This document shows, one piece after another, positions 1 to 8,215 of a stretch of 64,000 bases of DNA. Below the pieces are notes generated by a model. The model saw only the letters and a program-made list of their open reading frames with translations. It was not told the DNA's origin and did not search any database. Position 1 is the stretch's first letter. Each line of letters starts with the position of its first letter. The position numbers and the translations under genes were made by a program. The DNA is from Deltaproteobacteria bacterium (lineage in GTDB: Bacteria > UBA10199 > GCA-002796325 > JACPFF01), in the NCBI GenBank assembly GCA_016210045.1, contig JACQUX010000004.1:1-64000 (forward strand), read 5' to 3'.

Positions 1-341
1 CATGCCCTAGCCAAGCAACATTTCGGCAGCGATTTGAAAAGCTAGCGGAGACTTCCCCGCTGGGGCATATCATGGCGGCTACGCCGCTTGTCGAGCGACG
101 CGCTCACGTCGCGACCGATGAGGCCCGCTTCCTCGCGACGGCGCGGACGGTGGCCGCGTCGCTCACAACGGCGCGAAGTCGGCGGGCCTTTGCGGATGCC
201 GTGTGGACGGCCTACTGTGAGGGCCTTGAGCCGGCGGCATGCCCTAGCCAAGCAACATTTCGGCAGCGATTTGAAAAGGTAGCGGAGACTTCCCCGCTGG
301 GGCAGATCCTGGCGGCAACGCCGTTCGCAATCAAGAAATGA
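1..341 (+). CDS. C-terminal part of a tandem-repeat protein (5' end outside window)
   Basis: The reading frame is open from the left edge and stops at 339-341. The first ~86 nt and the last ~86 nt before the stop are near-identical and exactly 237 nt (79 codons) apart, so the gene encodes in-frame 79-residue repeats. The window shows the end of one repeat and one complete following unit. The repeated block starts with Ala-Cys-Pro-Ser-Gln-Ala-Thr-Phe and contains Glu-Thr-Ser-Pro-Leu-Gly. The rest looks helical and soluble, with no membrane segment. An internal ATG at 72 exists, but the open frame upstream and the repeat phase favour a gene beginning before the window. Function unknown. It lies 208 nt upstream of the ATPase gene in the same direction and may belong to the same locus. 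Confidence 0.6.
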   Translation, partial: CPSQATFRQRFEKLAETSPLGHIMAATPLVERRAHVATDEARFLATARTVAASLTTARSRRAFADAVWTAYCEGLEPAACPSQATFRQRFEKVAETSPLGQILAATPFAIKK

Positions 342-549
342 CGTGCGGTGTCCCCGAATCGACTGTCGCAGCTCGTCACGCAATGCTGGCGTTTCTGCAG
401 TGCGCGCTGAGGCGGTAATAATTTACGTATCGGCGCGGCGCGGCAAGGAGGATCATTCCCCATCCGTCCGCGCACAACCCGCCCCCACACCGCACGGCAG
501 CAACGGCTAGCCACTAGTTTTTTCGCACGAGGGCTGATAGGGTAGCTTT
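342..549. other. Intergenic stretch upstream of the ATPase gene
   Basis: These 208 nt lie between the repeat protein and the GHKL ATPase gene. They hold a short AT-rich stretch near 416-430 that could carry a promoter. No convincing -35/-10 pair, hairpin or small ORF was found. Confidence 0.3.
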
Positions 550-1140
550 GTGCATGACGTGATTCAGCAAGGTCTTGATTGGTACCTCTCGCCCACCAGC
601 ACCGCTGAGGTCGATTGCTGTCCAACGCGGGATGTCTTTCAGGCGCGGCTCGACAGTTATTACCGATCGCTGCAGCACGCGCAGCAAATTGAAGCAGCGG
701 CACTGCTGATCGCGACCATCGGAGAAATTGGGAACAATGCGTTCGACCACAACTTGGGGCAATGGAGAGATCAACCAGGCTGCTGGTTCGCCCACACGCA
801 CGATGCGGATATCGAGTGGATCGTCCTCGCGGACCGCGGACAAGGGATCTTGGCGTCGCTGCATCGAGTCGATCCCACGCTCAACACTCATCAAGCGGCC
901 CTAGAAGCCGCATTCGAACGACAAATCTCGGGACGCGCCCCGGAACAGCGAGGGAACGGATTGAAATTCGTCCGACGCATCATCAGCGGCCACGCGCAGC
1001 GCGGATTGAGCTGTATGAGTGGCGACGGCCTGCTGAGCTTCGGAGAACAAACGTCCGTCCTTCAGGCAGCACTGCAATCGACGGATCAATCCACAGCGCA
1101 CACCGGCACCTTGACGATGATCGCATGGGGGACACGATGA
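550..1140 (+). CDS. GHKL-type (HATPase) ATP-binding protein, anti-sigma-kinase-like
   Basis: This 196-aa protein has the motifs of a histidine-kinase-like ATPase fold without a HisKA or sensor domain. The N box is around residues 56-67 (Glu59, Asn62, Asn63). The G1 box is Asp95-Arg-Gly-Gln-Gly-Ile. The G2 box is Arg134-Gly-Asn-Gly-Leu. Stand-alone proteins like this (RsbW/SpoIIAB type) phosphorylate or sequester a STAS partner or a sigma factor. The next gene encodes a STAS-like DUF4325 protein and overlaps by 4 nt (ATGA), so the two probably form a switch. The start is GTG at 550: an in-frame stop lies at 538-540 and the nearby ATG is out of frame. Target unknown; from context it may control the protease genes downstream (inference). 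Confidence 0.75.
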   Translation: MHDVIQQGLDWYLSPTSTAEVDCCPTRDVFQARLDSYYRSLQHAQQIEAAALLIATIGEIGNNAFDHNLGQWRDQPGCWFAHTHDADIEWIVLADRGQGILASLHRVDPTLNTHQAALEAAFERQISGRAPEQRGNGLKFVRRIISGHAQRGLSCMSGDGLLSFGEQTSVLQAALQSTDQSTAHTGTLTMIAWGTR

Positions 1141-1397
1141 AGATCACACTGGTCAAGTTCGGCGATTTGCTAATCTCTCGTCCGGCGGGGCGAGAGGCGG
1201 CACTCGTCGTCCAAGCGTATTTCCAACCGGCAACGCCGGACGAACCGATCGAACTCGATTTCACAGGGGTCCAGGTTGTGGCACCCTCCTGGCTCGACGA
1301 ATTTCTCCAGGGATTGCGACGCCAGTTCGGCAATCGGGTTCATTGTCTCCCGTCGAACAACCCGACCGTCATTGAATCCCTCGCGGTCATGCAGTAA
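1137..1397 (+). CDS. STAS-like domain protein (DUF4325 family)
   Basis: An 86-aa protein whose ATG overlaps the upstream stop (ATGA at 1137-1140), implying translational coupling to the GHKL ATPase. The middle of the protein (Leu-Asp-Phe-Thr-Gly-Val, then Ala-Pro-Ser-Trp-Leu-Asp-Glu) fits the DUF4325 pattern, in which a beta strand is followed by a Ser/Thr at the helix start, as in anti-sigma-factor antagonists. Ser in Ala-Pro-Ser-Trp would be the analogue of the phosphorylated residue (inference from fold). An ATPase paired with a STAS protein is a classic partner-switch arrangement. The caspase-fold gene begins 57 nt downstream. Confidence 0.7.
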   Translation: MKITLVKFGDLLISRPAGREAALVVQAYFQPATPDEPIELDFTGVQVVAPSWLDEFLQGLRRQFGNRVHCLPSNNPTVIESLAVMQ

Positions 1398-1454
1398 CGA
1401 ACGCGATCTCATTTTTTCCGCAACCTTTTCTGCGCATCCGTCGATAGTAGATCT

Positions 1455-3977
1455 ATGGACACCGTCCGCAAAATCGCGTTTGTGATCAATGGAGATACCG
1501 AAGCGCGGCATCTAGAAAACGTGGACCGGAGCGTGCGAGAGCTGAAACGCATGGGCTATACGGTCTATGTCGCCAGCCCGGAGGCCCCGAGTACCGCACC
1601 CGACCGCTACGTCCCCGCGACGCACACGGCGATCCAGGCCTTGCTCGCCGACGTCGCGACCGATGCGAACGACGACGTCGTCCTCTACACCACCGGACAT
1701 GGTGACCAGCAGGGCAAGCGCGGCACCCTCTGCCTGGGCCACGATTGTCGCACTACCGACTTGCTAGCACTGTTCGACGGCAAGGCCTATGGCTCCCGCG
1801 TCGTGGTGATGGATCAATGTTTCGCCGGCAATGAACAAAGTCGCTTCACCGACGATCCGAAGACACTGTTCATCACCGCCGGCGGCACCGGCGAGACCGT
1901 GTGTTGCGGCTTGTTCGCGCCGAAATTCTGGAGCGATCAGGTCCCCGATCCCGGCCATGACGGCGTCAGTTGGGATGACCGCTATGCGTTCGCCGTCGCC
2001 AGCGGACACGAACGCACCTCGACGCCGCAACGCATTCCCACGCTCGGCTACCGTTCCAGTGACACGCCGCCGTTCCCGGCGACGGTCCAAGCCATCGCCG
2101 ATGGCACCGCGCTCGACGCGCAGTTGCGGCGCTTGCGCCCGGGGCAGTACGCATTCATCACCTTTTCGGCCACATGGTGCGAGCCCTGTAAACGGTATGC
2201 CCCGCATTTCGATGCACTGGCCGCTGAAGGGGACGGACAGGTGTTGTTTCTCCGCACCGAAAACGAGGACCTCGCTCGCGCATTCGATGTGACCGGCTAT
2301 CCCACCGTGATGCTCGTCACCGGGCAGGGCCAACGGTATGTAGTGCCCAATGCCAACCGCGATGAGCTCTTCACTGAGTTGGCCGCCTTTTCGGTGCCGG
2401 TCGAGACCCGGATTCGCCGGCTGCGAGCCCGACTCGACAACACGGAGGCCGAGTGGACCGAAGTCGCAGACGTCTACGGCACGTACTCCGACTTGATTGC
2501 GGCGCTCCCTCCCCGGCAACGCAAGGCCGCACACACGACGTTTCATGCGCGCTTCGACGAAGACGTGCAGCAACTCGGCACGTTGATTCGCACGGACCCA
2601 TGGATCTTAGAAGAAGACATTCAGGCCTATCTCACGATGTGGCGCAATCCCCATTGCGGGATGTCGCTGTCACAACGCGAATTGGCCGCATTCCGCACCA
2701 CCATCTCCACCGCCACCGATGAAAAACAGCGGCAGCGCCTCTTGTCCCTCTGGGGTGGAACCGACGGCGGACTGGTCGCGATGCTACCGCCCGCCCGCCA
2801 ACAGCGACTGTTGCGCGACCTGTCGGGCGAGCTGCTCCGCGCGGGTCAACGGGTCATCGCCGGCGCACGTCAGTCCTCCGCGGCTCCCCTCCTCGACACG
2901 ACCGATGCACTGCCGGAGATCGTGGCCGCGACACTGCAATCCATCAACATCTCGAACGCCCCGGAAGTTCCCCCGTGCGCGGAATACACCGCAACGATCT
3001 ATTTACGACTCCTCCGCCACGCCACCGGCAAACTGCGCCGCGACTTGCTGCACACGTTGCCGGCCGTCGCAGTTGAAGTCGGCCCACAGACCGCGCAGCG
3101 CCTCGAACGGATCGCGCTGACCGCGATCGAAACCTCGCCCAGCGACCAGGACGTCTTTGCCGCCGCCATTGCGACGTTGAGTAACGTAGCCTGGTATCAA
3201 CTCGCGGACCCACGCTCCAGCGCATTGCTCCGAACCCGGGCGTTGGAAATCTTTCACCATCCGCCGATCCCCGGCACGACGCATTTGCAGTGGCTGTTCC
3301 GCCACGTCACCACCTCCAGCGACGCGGGGCAACGCAACGCGATCGCCGACGCGTGGATCACGGCCTACCAACAATGCCTCGTGGTCCCGGAGCAAGCCGA
3401 GGCAGTCTACGTAGACCTGATGCGCGCGATGTCCTGGGAGGATCAGCTCCGCCAATACGAGCGTCTCGTGGCCGCAACGCCCGGCGCCCTCGGCTACGCG
3501 ATTCCCGCCGCACTCGTCATCGCCGATGTCTTCACCGCCGAAACGGTCGACACGAGTCCACTGACCACGACATCGCTGACCGAACAGTTGGGACTTGCGC
3601 TCGGCGAAACGCCCACCACCGCCGAAGAGATGCGCACCCGCGTCGCCCGCGCCCTCGAACCGCTGTTCGACGACGCCGGCTCGGGCCTCGCCCTGGATGC
3701 CGTCCATACGGCCATCACCCTCGCCGGCACCGATCAAAGCGTGGCCACGCGACAGCGCGCGATGCCAGCCGTGCTGACCTCTCTGGAAGATCCGGAGCTG
3801 CACGATCGGGCACTGGCGACGTACTCGTTGCTGCTCCAACACCTGAAGCCATCCGAATGCCGTGCTGCGCAGGACGCCCTCATCGCCAGCGGCCAATTTT
3901 TTCGACCCGACACGCCGCTCGACCTTGCGCTGTTTGCCCTGCCCTGCGACGCAACGCCGTCCGTCGATCCCCGATAA
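1455..3977 (+). CDS. Caspase-fold peptidase fused to a thioredoxin domain and helical repeats
   Basis: This 840-aa protein has no visible signal peptide and is probably cytosolic. Residues ~1-190 look like a caspase-hemoglobinase fold (C13/C14-like): a beta strand ending in the His82 motif (Thr-Gly-His-Gly-Asp) and a second ending in Asp-Gln-Cys122-Phe-Ala-Gly, the expected catalytic dyad. Residues ~212-315 are a thioredoxin domain with Trp241-Cys-Glu-Pro-Cys245 and the cis-Pro motif Gly-Tyr-Pro-Thr-Val. The remaining ~500 residues are all-helical and look like HEAT/armadillo-type repeats. Caspase-fold enzymes cut proteins after activation. The CxxC domain suggests redox sensing or redox-linked substrate handling (inference). 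It sits between the ATPase/STAS pair and a zinc protease, 9 nt from the latter. I know of no described family with this order of domains. Confidence 0.8.
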   Translation: MDTVRKIAFVINGDTEARHLENVDRSVRELKRMGYTVYVASPEAPSTAPDRYVPATHTAIQALLADVATDANDDVVLYTTGHGDQQGKRGTLCLGHDCRTTDLLALFDGKAYGSRVVVMDQCFAGNEQSRFTDDPKTLFITAGGTGETVCCGLFAPKFWSDQVPDPGHDGVSWDDRYAFAVASGHERTSTPQRIPTLGYRSSDTPPFPATVQAIADGTALDAQLRRLRPGQYAFITFSATWCEPCKRYAPHFDALAAEGDGQVLFLRTENEDLARAFDVTGYPTVMLVTGQGQRYVVPNANRDELFTELAAFSVPVETRIRRLRARLDNTEAEWTEVADVYGTYSDLIAALPPRQRKAAHTTFHARFDEDVQQLGTLIRTDPWILEEDIQAYLTMWRNPHCGMSLSQRELAAFRTTISTATDEKQRQRLLSLWGGTDGGLVAMLPPARQQRLLRDLSGELLRAGQRVIAGARQSSAAPLLDTTDALPEIVAATLQSINISNAPEVPPCAEYTATIYLRLLRHATGKLRRDLLHTLPAVAVEVGPQTAQRLERIALTAIETSPSDQDVFAAAIATLSNVAWYQLADPRSSALLRTRALEIFHHPPIPGTTHLQWLFRHVTTSSDAGQRNAIADAWITAYQQCLVVPEQAEAVYVDLMRAMSWEDQLRQYERLVAATPGALGYAIPAALVIADVFTAETVDTSPLTTTSLTEQLGLALGETPTTAEEMRTRVARALEPLFDDAGSGLALDAVHTAITLAGTDQSVATRQRAMPAVLTSLEDPELHDRALATYSLLLQHLKPSECRAAQDALIASGQFFRPDTPLDLALFALPCDATPSVDPR

Positions 3978-3986
3978 GGACGCTCC

Positions 3987-6134
3987 ATGAACGACACGAT
4001 CCGAGGACCGTTGATTGGGCGATTGAATACGCTACTGCAGGATCCGGCGCAGCGGATCACCGCGGAACAATATCGACAACTCGAACAAGCACTGTTTGCG
4101 GATGGCGTCGTCGAAGAAGTGGAAGTGGAACTCGTGCGTCCACTCCTCGAAAACCGCGGCCGCCGCTTGGTCGACGCGACCGATCGACAACGGTTCACGA
4201 TCCTGCTCGAGGAGTCGGCGTTCAATTGGACACGCTATCAATCCAGCTTGGCCGCGCAGCGCCTCGCGCCGCGGACCGATACCGCGACGATGACTGCACT
4301 GCAGCGTGATGGATTGCCGGATATCCGAGCGCAGCTGAAAGCACTCGCAGCCCACACGGACGGCTCGTTCACGCTGACGCTCGAAAAAAACGGACGACCC
4401 GTGACCTGGCACTATCGCGGCGAAGAAACTTCGCCCGAACAACTCGATGCGCAACTCCGGCCCTGCAGTCTCTTCGAACTCTTTCTGGTGCTGGAAGACT
4501 ATCGACATACGGTGCCCGAGGGTCCAACGCGAGAGGCGGCGACACAAGTGCTCAGCACGATCGGACGTTGGTTTCGCCACACACACACCTGGCGCGATTT
4601 CTATCGCCGCTATTACGCCGCCGGCCGTCGCAACAACGATCATGTCGAGGCGCTCGTCCAACAACAGCGCTCCACGCATCGCGTGGCGATCGGCGATTAT
4701 CCCTACTTTTGGGGTGCCGAGCCGTCTGACGAGACGCGCGCCGTGTTGCAGTCGACGCTGGATCATCTCTTCGCGCAATATCCCGGCATACCGACCGTGC
4801 TGCGCGACTATCACGTTTCAATCGAGCTCTATTCGTGGGACGCGTTGATGCGCACGACGACCGAATTTCCGCAACCGCCACGCCGCACCAGCGGCGCCTC
4901 ATACGCCACAGATCGTATCCAGCTCAACATCGACGCCGATCCGCAGACACTCGCGTATATCCTGACACACGAGATCGGGCATCGCGTCTATACGGCGCTG
5001 CTGGACCAATTCCACGCCGTCGACGCCGAATCGATCGGCGCGACGATCGAGCATCATTGGACCCATCTGGAGCAACAGACCGAGTCGGGGCTGCAACATC
5101 GCTTTCCCACCCACTACATGGCCACCGCGGCGCACGAATGGTTTGCCGAGGCCTTTGCGATCATCGCGTTGGGGACCACCGGATGGACGTTGCGGCAGAA
5201 TCTACACAGCCTCATCGCCGGCCGCGCGATCGGCTACGCCGGGCTGTATCACGATTTTCAAATCTGGGACCCGGTCGGCTTTACGCTGATGGGCGGTGTC
5301 ATGGCGGCCGTGCGCGATCCATTGCTGCGCCCGATCCTCGATCTCAACGAGACGGCCTTGAGTCGTTTGATGGACACGCCGCACGAGGCGACGTTCCTCG
5401 CAGAACGAGCCCAATGGCGCCACGACCCGCGCGCGGCGCTGACCGACCTCGATCACTTTTGCGCGCGACTGCTGGAGCACGCCACGGATCGGATCATGCG
5501 CTATGTGCTGGAGCGATTAATTGGCGACGCCGCACTCTCGACGACACAGCAACAACAGCTTCTTGAAACGACGACTCGGTTACATCGCTATTACGAAAAT
5601 GATGATGAGCTCGTGCGTCTCCACGCGCGACTGACCCATCGACTCGGCCGTTCACAAGCCGCCTATGCGCTGTTGCATCGCTTCGAACAACGGTATCACG
5701 TCGATCTCGACCCGATCCGTGAAGAGATCGCGATCGACATCATCCTCCGGCCCGAGAGCGCTGCCAAAGATCGCCGCTTCATGTTGCAACACGCCGCGCC
5801 GCAATTGCTCCATCGGTTGCTCCAACATGTCGAAGCCGCGAATCGCGTCCCACGCACGCGTCCTGCATCCGCCCGGCCGGGTCGTCCGGCCTCCCCGACC
5901 CGCCCCTCTGCCCCCGATCCGCGCGACGCCGCCATTACACAACTCTTGGCGCTCGACCGCGCACTGCCATACGATTTCCCCGCCCGCGCGCGCCGTTTCG
6001 CAGAATGGCCGCAGTTCCACGCCGCCCTCCAACAACTCGTCACTCGCCTCGCCACCGATCCCCGTTTCACCGGAATCGCCACCGCTTTGCAACGCCGCTA
6101 TCGGCTGACGGATCATGCCCGTATGCCGCGATAG
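3987..6134 (+). CDS. Zinc metalloprotease (HExxH, gluzincin-like) with helical flanks
   Basis: A 715-aa protein. The catalytic signature is His328-Glu-Ile-Gly-His332 after a hydrophobic strand. The third ligand is probably Glu384 or Glu388 in the downstream Ala-His-Glu-Trp-Phe-Ala-Glu-Ala-Phe motif, the spacing seen in zincins of the gluzincin type. Residues ~20-60 (Ala-Asp-Gly-Val-Val-Glu, acidic helix) resemble a TerB-like or EF-hand-like helical module. Residues 400-715 are helical, with a Pro/Arg-rich linker near 624-645. No signal peptide is visible. It starts 9 nt after the caspase-like gene, so the two are almost certainly co-transcribed and may act together, for instance one processing the other. 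Substrate unknown. Confidence 0.75.
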   Translation: MNDTIRGPLIGRLNTLLQDPAQRITAEQYRQLEQALFADGVVEEVEVELVRPLLENRGRRLVDATDRQRFTILLEESAFNWTRYQSSLAAQRLAPRTDTATMTALQRDGLPDIRAQLKALAAHTDGSFTLTLEKNGRPVTWHYRGEETSPEQLDAQLRPCSLFELFLVLEDYRHTVPEGPTREAATQVLSTIGRWFRHTHTWRDFYRRYYAAGRRNNDHVEALVQQQRSTHRVAIGDYPYFWGAEPSDETRAVLQSTLDHLFAQYPGIPTVLRDYHVSIELYSWDALMRTTTEFPQPPRRTSGASYATDRIQLNIDADPQTLAYILTHEIGHRVYTALLDQFHAVDAESIGATIEHHWTHLEQQTESGLQHRFPTHYMATAAHEWFAEAFAIIALGTTGWTLRQNLHSLIAGRAIGYAGLYHDFQIWDPVGFTLMGGVMAAVRDPLLRPILDLNETALSRLMDTPHEATFLAERAQWRHDPRAALTDLDHFCARLLEHATDRIMRYVLERLIGDAALSTTQQQQLLETTTRLHRYYENDDELVRLHARLTHRLGRSQAAYALLHRFEQRYHVDLDPIREEIAIDIILRPESAAKDRRFMLQHAAPQLLHRLLQHVEAANRVPRTRPASARPGRPASPTRPSAPDPRDAAITQLLALDRALPYDFPARARRFAEWPQFHAALQQLVTRLATDPRFTGIATALQRRYRLTDHARMPR

Positions 6135-6194
6135 TGAAAGTCGCTTGCGGCAGGTCGTCACCCGGTGATAGGGCGCAGCAATGGGAGGTCAGCG

Positions 6195-6626
6195 ATGATG
6201 CGAACCATTGGCATAAAGCGCACGGCGGTATTGGTGACGGCCCTGTTGATCGGCGTAGGCTTGTGCTACGGCGGCGGCGCGTTTGGTGGCGGCAGCGCAC
6301 CGACGCCGCAAATGCCGACCCATTGGAAAGTGATCTCCGACCATCCGGCGCCGGCGGCGGAAGTCAAAACCATCGGCCTGCAACTACATGCCGCCCTCCG
6401 TAGTGTGCGCAATACCATCTATGAAGTGAACGGCCGGCGCGTGCAGCTGAACGTCATTGTCGCCGCCGATACTGGAAACGCTGAGAAACTGCTGACGACG
6501 CTGAAAACCATGAAGACCGCCGACAGCCTATTACGAAAAGGTGGCACGGTGTATGAGTTTGTCGGTCCCAATGACGTGTTGCCGCTGATCCTGGAAGGCC
6601 GCAAACATCTCGAGGCGATTCCATGA
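6195..6626 (+). CDS. Small exported protein, function unknown
   Basis: 143 aa from ATG 6195, chosen over the upstream GTG because a GGGAGG Shine-Dalgarno lies at 6183-6188. The next codon but one is also ATG. Residues ~8-30 form a hydrophobic signal sequence after basic residues. A Cys occurs in it, but it is followed by Tyr, so this is not a clean lipobox. The mature part is a compact alpha/beta domain with the phrase Asn-Val-Ile-Val-Ala-Ala-Asp-Thr-Gly-Asn. No family recognised. It follows the metalloprotease by 60 nt and its stop overlaps the next small ORF by 4 nt. It may be a periplasmic sensor or substrate of locus A (inference). Confidence 0.55.
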   Translation: MMRTIGIKRTAVLVTALLIGVGLCYGGGAFGGGSAPTPQMPTHWKVISDHPAPAAEVKTIGLQLHAALRSVRNTIYEVNGRRVQLNVIVAADTGNAEKLLTTLKTMKTADSLLRKGGTVYEFVGPNDVLPLILEGRKHLEAIP

Positions 6627-6778
6627 GCACTGCAGAAGGCTTCCCGGTCAAACGGGCGCTCTTCTCCGCCCCCTACTGCTTGCAGCTCGCTGTCTCCGCT
6701 GCGGTCTTTTCTGTGGCCTGCGCGCATCTGTCGTTGTTGTCCCTGGCGCGACTGATGGCTTCAATCTGTAGAAAATAA
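6623..6778 (+). CDS. Putative 51-aa hydrophobic small protein, translationally coupled
   Basis: An ATG at 6623 overlaps the stop of the preceding gene as ATGA and opens 51 codons ending in TAA at 6776-6778. After a charged N-terminus (Val-Lys-Arg), two hydrophobic stretches follow (about residues 13-33 and 35-47), so the product would be membrane-associated. The 4-nt overlap is the same junction used elsewhere in this window, including the first two genes of this locus. No family recognised. It could be chance, since it is short and has no independent ribosome-binding site. Confidence 0.4.
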   Translation: MSTAEGFPVKRALFSAPYCLQLAVSAAVFSVACAHLSLLSLARLMASICRK

Positions 6779-6952
6779 AATGAAAGATCCCTCGTCAGAT
6801 TCGTTATTCTATTCCCCTCATCCATTTTTAAATAAAAGAAATGACGATCAAAAAGAGTAAATCAAGGCCGCAGTCCGCGCCGAAAACGCCGCACGACGAA
6901 AACCCAGGGCATCAAATATTTAGGATTGATTGCGGGAGGAGGGGGGCGAGTT
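6779..6952. promoter_or_regulatory. AT-rich intergenic region upstream of the DNA glycosylase gene
   Basis: These 174 nt are clearly more AT-rich than their neighbours (6775-6845, 6908-6930) and end in a purine-rich G/A run at 6934-6948 that serves as the glycosylase ribosome-binding site. They probably contain the promoter, but I could not define one -35/-10 pair. The open frame starting at 6841 runs antisense-like into the next gene and is not supported. Confidence 0.4.
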
Positions 6953-7459
6953 ATGAAATCTCTGCCGCATGTCTGCTGCTTTGCCCCGATTGCCGATGCG
7001 TATGCGACCACGCTGATCCTCGGCAGTATGCCGGGGAAGGAGTCGTTGCGGGCGGGACAGTATTACGCGCATCCGCGGAATGCGTTTTGGCCGATCTTGG
7101 GAGAACTCGTCGGCGCCGCGCCCGCCCTGCCCTACGCCGAACGGGCGCACGTATTGCGCGCGGCCGGCCTCGCATTGTGGGATGTGCTCGCGTCGTGCGC
7201 ACGCCCGACGAGTTTGGACTCCGATATCGACAACGGCACACTCGTCGCTAACGAGTTCGCCGCGTTCTTCGCGTGTCATCAGAATATCACGCGGGTCTTT
7301 TTCAATGGGACGAAGGCCGACGAGTGCTATCGGCGGCATGTGCTGCCGAATCTGCACGCTGTCGCGGTGCGCTACGCCCGCTTGCCCTCGACCAGTCCAG
7401 CGAACGCGTCGATTCCGTATTCGCAAAAGCTCGCGGCGTGGCGCGTGATTGTGGAATGA
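6953..7459 (+). CDS. Hypoxanthine-DNA glycosylase (DNA-deoxyinosine glycosylase, UDG family 6)
   Basis: A 168-aa uracil-DNA-glycosylase-fold protein. Near the N-terminus Leu-Gly-Ser-Met-Pro-Gly-Lys-Glu-Ser, followed by Gln-Tyr-Tyr-Ala-His-Pro-Arg-Asn-Ala-Phe-Trp, is the signature of the HDG family, which removes deaminated adenine (hypoxanthine) from DNA. The C-terminal motif Leu-Pro-Ser-Thr-Ser-Pro-Ala-Asn contributes to the DNA-binding loop. ATG 6953 is preferred over 6926 because a very strong G-rich ribosome-binding site precedes it. The last ~210 nt are present a second time at 16821-17032 as a truncated copy, so this gene marks the left edge of the island inserted between the two protease loci. 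Confidence 0.9.
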   Translation: MKSLPHVCCFAPIADAYATTLILGSMPGKESLRAGQYYAHPRNAFWPILGELVGAAPALPYAERAHVLRAAGLALWDVLASCARPTSLDSDIDNGTLVANEFAAFFACHQNITRVFFNGTKADECYRRHVLPNLHAVAVRYARLPSTSPANASIPYSQKLAAWRVIVE

Positions 7460-7471
7460 ACATCAGCCGCA

Positions 7472-8215
7472 TCACGCTGCCATCAACGCATCGACCAAAT
7501 GCGCAATGCTGATTTTGATTTTGTGTTCCAGGCCGGCATATTCACTGGGCGCCAAATAATCGCCGAGTTGTTGGGCGATCGCGCGCGCATCCAGGTCGGC
7601 AGCAGCGGCGCGGAGCTTGTCACAGAGCGCTGTCAGGCTCATGGTTTTCGATTGCCCGGTTTTGGGGATCTTCTTGGCGTACTGGACGCAGGCTAAGCGC
7701 CCTTTCAGGGTCGGCAGATCGGGGAGCTTCCCGACGATCGTGTGCAGAAAATAGATGTCATAGAGATCGCGCAGCAAGCCGCGCTCGTTCCAAGCGCCGA
7801 TCTTGTGCGCCAACGCCTGATCGAGTCGCATCACGCGAATGATACGTGGCGTTTGTTGGGCGGCGCGGGCAAGTGCGCTCGTGCTCAAGGGTTCGGTCAG
7901 GCAAGCGCTGGCTACATTGGCTTCAATCTGTGTGGAAAATTTCTGATACGAGATCAGAAAGCGGACGCTGGTCGAATGCATTTGATGCGTCCACCGCACG
8001 CCATCAAGCGATTGCAGCACACGCTCCATCAGCGGGACGATCTTTTTTTTCGAATCATAGGGCACAAAGACATAATCCAAATCATTCGTGTGGCGCGGGC
8101 AGTCGAGCAACCGCAGCACCATGCCCCCCTTCAAGATGGCATGGGAGCCCAGCGTGTTCGCCAAGGCCGTCATGATCCACAGCATTAGCCCTTCATTCGA
8201 CGCGATCGACGGCAT
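7472..8215 (-). CDS. AbiEii-type nucleotidyltransferase toxin (type IV-like toxin-antitoxin)
   Basis: 247 aa. The nucleotidyltransferase core is visible near the N-terminus: Lys29-Gly-Gly31-Met-Val-Leu-Arg-Leu, then Asn-Asp45-Leu-Asp47-Tyr, the paired Gly and metal-binding Asp residues of AbiEii/MenT enzymes. The C-terminal half is helical. AbiEii toxins transfer nucleotides to RNA or other targets and cause growth arrest, some acting as abortive infection against phage. The start overlaps the end of the antitoxin gene by 23 nt. The stop lies 12 nt from the convergent HDG stop, so the pair occupies the very beginning of the island. Confidence 0.8.
   Translation of the reverse strand: MPSIASNEGLMLWIMTALANTLGSHAILKGGMVLRLLDCPRHTNDLDYVFVPYDSKKKIVPLMERVLQSLDGVRWTHQMHSTSVRFLISYQKFSTQIEANVASACLTEPLSTSALARAAQQTPRIIRVMRLDQALAHKIGAWNERGLLRDLYDIYFLHTIVGKLPDLPTLKGRLACVQYAKKIPKTGQSKTMSLTALCDKLRAAAADLDARAIAQQLGDYLAPSEYAGLEHKIKISIAHLVDALMAA

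Noticed and set aside
3003-3896. 297-codon minus-strand frame inside the caspase-Trx gene
   Set aside because: Antisense to a clearly conserved domain order; no start signal or homology-like motifs.
6841-7251. Plus-strand open frame over the glycosylase start
   Set aside because: It shares the region with the strong HDG gene in another frame, and its sequence is low in complexity with no family resemblance.
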